DNA of 64,000 nucleotides. Origin: Clostridia bacterium. GTDB lineage: Bacteria; Bacillota; Clostridia; Oscillospirales; CAG-272. Shown here one piece after another: positions 58,575 to 64,000 of this stretch. Both the position numbers and the translations under genes were made by a program. The notes under the pieces were generated by a model that worked only from the letters and a program-made list of their open reading frames with translations, had not been told where the DNA came from and did not search any database. The first letter of the stretch is position 1. Each line of letters opens with the position of its first letter. The DNA lies in contig JAFQOG010000029.1 of NCBI GenBank assembly GCA_017420755.1, positions 1-64,000 of the forward strand, given 5' to 3'.

Positions 58575-58606
58575 AAAAGCCCCTTTTTAGGGGCTCTTTC
58601 TTTTGT
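58575..58606 (+). terminator. Terminator of the 220-aa gene
   Basis: Stem GCCCC / GGGGC (58579-58583 and 58590-58594), extended by an A-T pair, with tail CTTTCTTTTG. Confidence 0.75.
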
Positions 58607-58662
58607 AGGCGTCGCTAGCTACGAGTAGTGGAATTTGCGAATTTCTTTTTAAAATATATCTA

Positions 58663-58691
58663 TTGATTTTTTTATTCTTATATGTTAAAAT
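58663..58691 (+). promoter_or_regulatory. Promoter of the capEFG operon
   Basis: TTGATT (58663-58668), 17 bp, TAAAAT (58686-58691). Confidence 0.72.
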
Positions 58692-58731
58692 ATAATAAGA
58701 TTATTATAAAATTACATAAAAGGAGCTTTTT

Positions 58732-59784
58732 ATGGGACTTTTTACAGGAAAAACACTTATGATTACAGGTGGTACAGGATCATTTGGTAATGCTGTGCTC
58801 AACAGATTTTTAAGAACCGATATAGGAGAAATTCGCGTTTTTTCTCGTGACGAAAAGAAGCAAGACGATATGCGTCATGAATTTCAAGCTAAATGGCCTG
58901 AGGTCGCCGAAAAAATAAAGTTTTATATAGGAGATGTTCGTGATCTTGCATCTGTTAAAAATGCTATGCACGGAGTAGATTATATCTTCCATGCTGCCGC
59001 ACTTAAGCAAGTGCCGTCATGCGAATTTTTTCCAATCGAAGCTGTAAAAACTAATGTTTTGGGAACGGATAATGTTCTTACCGCAGCAATAGAAGAGGGC
59101 GTTCAAACAGTTATTTGCCTATCTACCGATAAGGCTGCATATCCCGTAAATGCTATGGGAACAAGCAAGGCAATGATGGAGAAGGTTATTGTTGCTAAAT
59201 CTCGTACTGTATCTCCTGATAAAACAAAAATTTGCTGTACTAGATATGGAAATGTAATGTGTAGCCGTGGCTCTGTAATTCCACTATGGATTGATCAAAT
59301 TAAAAATGGTCAACCGATAACTATAACCGATCCTACAATGACACGCTTTATTATGTCACTTGACGAGGCGGTGGATCTTGTATTGTTTGCTTTTGAGCAT
59401 GGAGTTAGTGGAGATATTCTGGTTCAAAAAGCGCCGGCTTGCACAATTCAAACTCAGGCAGAGGCTGTTTGCGAGCTCTTTGGTGGAGATAAAAACAATA
59501 TTAAGGTTATAGGCATTCGTCATGGCGAAAAAATGTACGAAACCCTTCTTACAAACGAGGAATGCGCTAACGCTATCGATATGGGTGACTTTTATAGAGT
59601 TCCATCGGACAAGCGTGGCTTAAATTACGATAAGTATTTTAGTAGTGGAGATACTGCAAGAAACACTCTTACCGAATTCAATTCTCATAATACCGACCTT
59701 TTGAATGTGGAGCAGGTTAAGCAAAAGCTTCTCACTCTCCAATACATAAGAGACGAGCTTGATGCAATGGGAATAGAGTATTGA
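58732..59784 (+). CDS. capE: UDP-GlcNAc 4,6-dehydratase/5-epimerase CapE
   Basis: First enzyme of the UDP-L-FucNAc pathway, acting on UDP-GlcNAc. The 350-residue extended short-chain dehydrogenase has the NAD loop ITGGTGSFGNAVL (about 11-23), VFSRDEKKQDDMRHEF, and FHAAALKQVPSCEFFPIEAV. The STDKAAYPVNAMGTSK block includes a Met-x-x-x-Lys catalytic arrangement as in CapE and FlaA1. Order CapE-CapF-CapG identifies the branch. AAAGGAG precedes ATG 58732. Confidence 0.93.
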   Translation: MGLFTGKTLMITGGTGSFGNAVLNRFLRTDIGEIRVFSRDEKKQDDMRHEFQAKWPEVAEKIKFYIGDVRDLASVKNAMHGVDYIFHAAALKQVPSCEFFPIEAVKTNVLGTDNVLTAAIEEGVQTVICLSTDKAAYPVNAMGTSKAMMEKVIVAKSRTVSPDKTKICCTRYGNVMCSRGSVIPLWIDQIKNGQPITITDPTMTRFIMSLDEAVDLVLFAFEHGVSGDILVQKAPACTIQTQAEAVCELFGGDKNNIKVIGIRHGEKMYETLLTNEECANAIDMGDFYRVPSDKRGLNYDKYFSSGDTARNTLTEFNSHNTDLLNVEQVKQKLLTLQYIRDELDAMGIEY

Positions 59785-59791
59785 GGTATTT

Positions 59792-60970
59792 ATGAACATA
59801 CTTGTTACAGGGGCTAAGGGATTTGTTGGAAAAAATCTTGTTTATAGTCTGAAAAACATTAAGGAAGGCAAGGACAAGACTCATCCCGAGCTCAAGATTG
59901 ATGAAATATATGAATTTGATATAGATACAGATATATCATTACTTGATGAATATTGCAAAAGCGCTGATTTTGTTTTTAATCTAGCTGGCGTAAATAGACC
60001 CAAGGAGCAAAGCGAATTCATGCAAGGCAATTTTGGCTTTGCCAGCGTGCTTCTTGATACTCTAAAAAAGTATAAAAATACTTGCCCTGTTATGATTTCC
60101 AGCTCTGTTCAAGCTACCTTAGAGGGCAGATTTGCCGGAAGCGAGTACGGAAAAAGCAAAAGAGCAGGCGAGGAGCTAATGCTTTCCTATGGTCAAGAAA
60201 CAGGGGCGAGAGTTTTAATTTATCGCTTTCCAAATCTTTTTGGAAAATGGTGCAAGCCTAATTATAATAGCGCTATTGCCACATTTTGCCATAATATAGC
60301 AAATGATTTGCCAATACAAATAAATGATCCTAGTGTTGAATTAGAGCTTGTTTATATTGATGATTTAATTGATGAAATGCTAAGGGCTCTTAGTGAAAAC
60401 GAAACGAGAAACGAAAAGTATTGCATTGTTCCTATTACTCATAAAACAACGCTAGGCTTTATCGCCGATACAATAAAGAGCTTTCCCGAAATTAGAGCAA
60501 GCCTTGGCGTACCAAGCTTTACAAACCCACTTGTTTCAAAGCTTTATAGCACATGGCTCTCATATTTGCCCTCTGAAAAGTTTATTTATGATCTAAAAAT
60601 GAATGTTGACGATCGTGGTAGCTTCACTGAAATTATAAGAACCAGCGATAGAGGACAGTTTAGCGTAAATATTTCTAAGCCGGGAATAACTAAGGGAAAT
60701 CATTGGCATCACTCTAAAAATGAGAAATTCGTAGTTGTAAAGGGCGAGGCTCTTATTCAACTAAGAAAAATAGGCAAGGATGAAAACGGAAACGATTATC
60801 CTATTGTTGAATTTAAGGTTAGTGGAGAAAAAATTCAAGTTGTCGAAATGATAACCGGCTACACCCACAATATTATAAATCTTTCACAAACTGAAGATTT
60901 GATTACTTTTATGTGGGCAAACGAGCCTTTTAATCCTCAAAAACCGGATACTTTTTTTGAAAAGGTGTAA
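59792..60970 (+). CDS. capF: Bifunctional C3-epimerase/C4-reductase CapF
   Basis: Second enzyme of UDP-L-FucNAc synthesis. The 392-residue protein joins an N-terminal short-chain reductase (LVTGAKGFVGKNLVYSL, FNLAGVNRPKEQSEF, SSVQATLEGRFAGSEYGKSK with Tyr-x-x-x-Lys) to a C-terminal cupin domain (about 265-392; GITKGNHWHHSKNEKFVVVK, ending in a conserved MWANEPFNP). This fusion is diagnostic of CapF/FnlB. It starts 7 bp after capE and stops 3 bp before capG. Confidence 0.94.
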   Translation: MNILVTGAKGFVGKNLVYSLKNIKEGKDKTHPELKIDEIYEFDIDTDISLLDEYCKSADFVFNLAGVNRPKEQSEFMQGNFGFASVLLDTLKKYKNTCPVMISSSVQATLEGRFAGSEYGKSKRAGEELMLSYGQETGARVLIYRFPNLFGKWCKPNYNSAIATFCHNIANDLPIQINDPSVELELVYIDDLIDEMLRALSENETRNEKYCIVPITHKTTLGFIADTIKSFPEIRASLGVPSFTNPLVSKLYSTWLSYLPSEKFIYDLKMNVDDRGSFTEIIRTSDRGQFSVNISKPGITKGNHWHHSKNEKFVVVKGEALIQLRKIGKDENGNDYPIVEFKVSGEKIQVVEMITGYTHNIINLSQTEDLITFMWANEPFNPQKPDTFFEKV

Positions 60971-60973
60971 AAT

Positions 60974-62158
60974 ATGGAAATAAGAACTGATTATTCAAGC
61001 ATTAAATTTAAAGAGGATGGCAGATTAAAGCTATTAATAATTGTTGGAACAAGACCCGAGATTATTCGTCTTTCTGCAGTTATAAATAAGTGTCGTGAAT
61101 ATTTTGATTGTATTCTCGCCCACACAGGACAAAATTATGATTACAATCTCAATGGAATATTTTTTAGAGATTTGAAGCTAGCCGAGCCAGAGGTGTATAT
61201 GGATGCTGTTGGCGATGATTTGGGAGCAACAGTTGGTAATATAATCAATTGCTCGTATAAGCTGATGTCGCAAATTAAGCCGGATGCGCTTTTGATTTTA
61301 GGAGATACCAACTCGTGTCTATCGGCAATATCTGCAAAAAGGCTTCATATTCCTATATTCCATATGGAAGCAGGAAATCGTTGCAAGGATGAATGCTTAC
61401 CCGAGGAAACTAATCGTAGAATTGTTGATATAATTTCTGATGTTAACCTCGCATATTCTGAACACGCTAGAAGATATTTAATTGAGTGTGGAATGCCCAA
61501 GGAGCGTACATATGTCACAGGAAGCCCTATGGCTGAGGTTTTGCATGCAAATCTTGACGATATCGAAAAATCTGACATTCTAACTAGATTAGGACTTGAA
61601 AAGAAAAGATATATTTTATTATCAGCGCATCGTGAGGAGAATATAGATACAGAGAAAAACTTCTTGTCCTTGTTTAATGCGATAAATAAAATGGCGCAAA
61701 AATATGATATGCCAATATTATATTCTTGCCATCCAAGAAGCAGAAAGAGAATAGAGTCAAGTGGATTTGTTCTCGATGAAAGAGTAATAAGACATGAGCC
61801 TCTTGGCTTCCACGATTATAACAACCTACAAATGAATGCATTTGCTGTGGTTTCGGATAGTGGAACGCTTCCCGAGGAGTCTAGCTTCTTTACCTCGATT
61901 GGAAAATCATTCCCCGCGGTATGTATTCGCACCTCGACAGAGCGCCCGGAAGCGCTAGACAAGGCTTGCTTTATTCTTGCGGGCATTGATGAGGGCTCAC
62001 TGCTACAAGCTGTTGAAACAGCTGTTAAAATGACCGAAAACGACGATCTCGGAATTCCTGTTCCGGATTATACTGACGAAATCGTTTCTACTAAGGTAGT
62101 AAAGATCATTCAGTCATATACAGGTGTTGTAAATAAAATGGTTTGGAGAAAATTCTAA
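60974..62158 (+). CDS. capG: UDP-N-acetyl sugar 2-epimerase CapG
   Basis: Last enzyme, giving UDP-L-FucNAc by C2 epimerisation. The 394-residue WecB-like protein has KLLIIVGTRPEIIRLSAVI, HTGQNYDYNLNGIFF, LILGDTNSCLSAISAKR, FHMEAGNRCKDECLPEETNR and SAHREENIDTEKNF, ending with SDSGTLPEESSFF and RTSTERPEALDKA. The MEAGNRC form and gene context separate it from the WecB 2-epimerase of UDP-ManNAc. No glycosyltransferase or flippase lies in the window to use the product. Confidence 0.93.
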   Translation: MEIRTDYSSIKFKEDGRLKLLIIVGTRPEIIRLSAVINKCREYFDCILAHTGQNYDYNLNGIFFRDLKLAEPEVYMDAVGDDLGATVGNIINCSYKLMSQIKPDALLILGDTNSCLSAISAKRLHIPIFHMEAGNRCKDECLPEETNRRIVDIISDVNLAYSEHARRYLIECGMPKERTYVTGSPMAEVLHANLDDIEKSDILTRLGLEKKRYILLSAHREENIDTEKNFLSLFNAINKMAQKYDMPILYSCHPRSRKRIESSGFVLDERVIRHEPLGFHDYNNLQMNAFAVVSDSGTLPEESSFFTSIGKSFPAVCIRTSTERPEALDKACFILAGIDEGSLLQAVETAVKMTENDDLGIPVPDYTDEIVSTKVVKIIQSYTGVVNKMVWRKF

Positions 62159-62162
62159 ATAT

Positions 62163-62195
62163 AAAAAGCTTTAACCTTTTGGTTAAAGCTTTTTT
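62163..62195. terminator. Bidirectional terminator between capG and clpX
   Basis: A 14-bp stem AAAAAGCTTTAACC / GGTTAAAGCTTTTT (62163-62176 and 62181-62194) with a TTTT loop and T or A runs on both sides. Confidence 0.9.
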
Positions 62196-62196
62196 G

Positions 62197-63450
62197 TTAT
62201 TTTAAAATATATTCAGGCTTAGCAAGACCCTTTATGCAATCGGCAGAGATAATTGCCTTAGCAACATCCTTGCGAGAGGGAAGCTCATACATGATTGCGG
62301 TCATGGTTTCTTCCATTATAGAGCGTAGGCCTCTTGCTCCGGTTGAGCGCTCAAGGGATAGCTCGGCAACCGCTACAAGTGCATCGTCGGTAAATTCAAG
62401 CTCGACACCATCAATTTCAAACAATTTTATATATTGCTTTATAATTGAGTTTTTAGGCTCTTTTAATATTCTTACAAGGGCATCTTTATCAAGATTTTCA
62501 AGACCTACAATTAATGGTAAACGACCAACAAGCTCAGGAATAAGACCATATTTTACAATATCGTGGGCAGTTGCATCCTCGAAAACCTTAGTATTATCAA
62601 CCTTTTTCTTACTCTTTACCTCACCACCGAAGCCTAAAAGCTGTTTTCCCTTACGAGCCTCGATAATGTCTGATAGCCCATCGAAAGCGCCACCACAAAT
62701 GAAAAGAATATTTTCAGTATTAATTTTTATAAATTCTTGATTTGGATGCTTTCTTCCGCCTTGAGGAGGAACATTCGCAACAGTTCCTTCAAGAATTTTA
62801 AGAAGCGCCTGCTGAACACCTTCGCCAGAAACATCGCGAGTAATGGAGCGGTTTTCGCTTTTTCTTGAAATTTTATCAATTTCATCAATATAAATAATAC
62901 CCTTTTCAGCTTTGCTTATGTCAAAATCTGCCGCTTGAATAAGCCTTAGAAGAATATTTTCAACATCCTCTCCAACATAACCGGCCTCGGTTAGAGTAGT
63001 AGCATCTGCAATTGCAAATGGAACCTTTAAGGCACGCGCAAGCGTTTGAGCAAGATATGTTTTACCAACACCGGTAGGACCTATAAGCAAAACATTGCTT
63101 TTTTGAATATCAACATCATGGCCCTCAGTGTTTTTGGATCTTTGCTCGTTGTATAGAATTCTCTTGTAGTGATTGTAAACAGCAACAGAAAGGGCGATTT
63201 TAGCCTTATCTTGACCGATTACATATTCATCAAGCAATTCCTTGATTTGCACAGGCGTAGGTAGAGAATTAAAGGAAAAACCAGTATCTGCGTCACTTGT
63301 GATATCGTCTTGACCTAAATATTCATCGATAATATTAGAGCAAGCATCAATACATTCGTTACAAATACAAGCACCACTAGGTGAAGGTATTAAAAGCTCT
63401 ACATGATTTTCGCCCCTACCGCAGAAGGAGCATCTTTTAGTTTCTTTCAT
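62197..63450 (-). CDS. clpX: ATP-dependent Clp protease ATPase subunit ClpX
   Basis: Unfoldase that feeds ClpP. The 417-residue protein has the N-terminal zinc domain (Cys7, Cys10, Cys30, Cys33), Walker A GPTGVGKT at 124-131, Walker B IIYIDEID, the GYVGEDVEN pore loop, the IGFG-type loop near LLGFGGE, and sensor 2 in [16 protein letters not shown] 63450 starts 2 bp after clpP on the minus strand, so the genes form a clpP-clpX operon. No tig or lon is seen in the window. Confidence 0.97.
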   Translation of the reverse strand: MKETKRCSFCGRGENHVELLIPSPSGACICNECIDACSNIIDEYLGQDDITSDADTGFSFNSLPTPVQIKELLDEYVIGQDKAKIALSVAVYNHYKRILYNEQRSKNTEGHDVDIQKSNVLLIGPTGVGKTYLAQTLARALKVPFAIADATTLTEAGYVGEDVENILLRLIQAADFDISKAEKGIIYIDEIDKISRKSENRSITRDVSGEGVQQALLKILEGTVANVPPQGGRKHPNQEFIKINTENILFICGGAFDGLSDIIEARKGKQLLGFGGEVKSKKKVDNTKVFEDATAHDIVKYGLIPELVGRLPLIVGLENLDKDALVRILKEPKNSIIKQYIKLFEIDGVELEFTDDALVAVAELSLERSTGARGLRSIMEETMTAIMYELPSRKDVAKAIISADCIKGLAKPEYILK

Positions 63451-63452
63451 TA

Positions 63453-64000
63453 TTAAACTCTCTTGTCAATTACTTTGTCAATAAGACCATATGCTAGCGC
63501 TTGCTCAGCGGTCATGAAATTGTCACGCTCAGTATCGCGCTCGATTACCTCTAAAGGCTGAGATGTATTAGTAGCCAAAATAGCATTAAGTCTTTCTCTA
63601 GTTCTAAGAATATGATCAGCATGAATTTTGATATCAGTAGCTTGACCCTGAGCACCACCGAGAGGCTGATGAATCATAATTTCACTATTTGGAAGAGCAA
63701 TACGCTTACCCTTAGTACCGCTAGAAAGTAGGAACGCACCCATGCTTGCAGCCATACCAATACAAATAGTAGAAACATCGCATTTAATATAATTCATGGT
63801 ATCATAAATAGCCAAACCGGCACTAACACTTCCACCGGGGCTGTTAATGTATAAGCAAATATCCTTATCAGGATCCTTCGCCTCAAGATAGAGAAGCTGT
63901 GAAACAACAAGAGAAGCAGTAACATCAGTTACTTGATCGCAAAGGAAAACAATTCTATCCTCAAGAAGTCTTGAGTAAATGTCGAATGAGCGCTCGCCTC
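63453..64000 (-). CDS. clpP: ATP-dependent Clp protease proteolytic subunit ClpP (partial)
   Basis: The gene runs off the right edge; about 181 residues are present and roughly 12-15 N-terminal residues are missing. Catalytic Ser lies in [11 protein letters not shown], His in [13 protein letters not shown], and Asp in [10 protein letters not shown]. The visible N-terminal part begins [20 protein letters not shown] and includes INSPGGSV, the oxyanion loop. The start codon is outside the window. It is co-transcribed with clpX. Confidence 0.96.
   Translation of the reverse strand, partial: GERSFDIYSRLLEDRIVFLCDQVTDVTASLVVSQLLYLEAKDPDKDICLYINSPGGSVSAGLAIYDTMNYIKCDVSTICIGMAASMGAFLLSSGTKGKRIALPNSEIMIHQPLGGAQGQATDIKIHADHILRTRERLNAILATNTSQPLEVIERDTERDNFMTAEQALAYGLIDKVIDKRV

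Noticed and set aside
1-64000. Mobile elements, integrases, prophage or defence systems
   Set aside because: No transposase, recombinase, toxin-antitoxin, restriction or CRISPR-associated gene was recognised on either strand.

Overview
The window is a gene-dense, low-GC stretch of a bacterial chromosome from an endospore-forming Firmicute, most likely a Clostridia member. The evidence is a spoIIAA-spoIIAB-sigF operon, an uninterrupted sigK, a PdaA-type cortex deacetylase, a PASTA-bearing FtsI/SpoVD, Gram-positive Shine-Dalgarno sites, sigma-A promoters with 17-bp spacers, T-box, S-box and yybP-ykoY leaders, and the standard genetic code. No transposase, integrase, phage gene or CRISPR array was seen. 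The exact family cannot be fixed from the sequence alone; a gut anaerobe is a guess.

Layout. 1-2.5 kb: the end of serC, then serA and a DUF1015 gene (serine synthesis). 2.8-5.6 kb, minus strand: tRNA-Leu(CAG), a YcxB-like membrane protein, inorganic pyrophosphatase, and the sigma-F operon. 5.7-9.3 kb: metallophosphoesterase, cytoplasmic GH20 hexosaminidase and DUF368 (PopT-type) transporter. 9.3-14.2 kb: S-box-controlled metK, then recD2-comF-fucU. 14.2-17.1 kb: a yybP-ykoY (Mn) riboswitch with a consensus promoter, ahead of a CaCA antiporter and a Na/Pi cotransporter. 17.2-20.9 kb: ackA and tmcAL from overlapping divergent promoters, a DUF378 gene, and sigK. 20.9-29.5 kb: a tightly packed plus-strand operon (DUF512 radical-SAM-like, der, plsY, methyltransferase, class II aldolase, hydrolase, luxS, mtnN, TIM-barrel isomerase). 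29.5-33.2 kb: small frameshift-like ORFs, a TrmH methyltransferase and prfB on the minus strand, DUF3006 and a GNAT gene on the plus strand. 33.2-38.1 kb, minus strand: T-box-controlled ileS of the eukaryote-like class, and glycyl-tRNA synthetase.

38.2-41.6 kb: HPr, uvrC, rsmD, coaD. 41.6-51.9 kb: the division and cell-wall cluster mraZ-rsmH-(ftsL-position protein) // ftsI-murE-murF-mraY-ftsW-murG, which lacks murD and is split by two tandem terminators. 51.9-56.0 kb: two lipoproteins built from alternating InlB-type repeat dyads and a BspA-like end domain. 56.0-57.8 kb: a 53-aa membrane protein (minus) and two overlapping NodB deacetylases. 57.8-58.6 kb: an acidic helical protein of unknown role. 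58.7-62.2 kb: the capE-capF-capG cassette for UDP-L-FucNAc. 62.2-64 kb, minus strand: clpX and the truncated clpP.

Together the genes are mostly housekeeping, with a strong cell-envelope theme: precursor synthesis, lipid-carrier recycling, amino-sugar turnover, cortex modification and a surface sugar nucleotide. The accessory parts that deserve most attention are the repeat lipoproteins, the odd protein in the ftsL slot, the missing murD, the DUF1015 partner of serine synthesis, and the manganese-type riboswitch ahead of a phosphate transporter.
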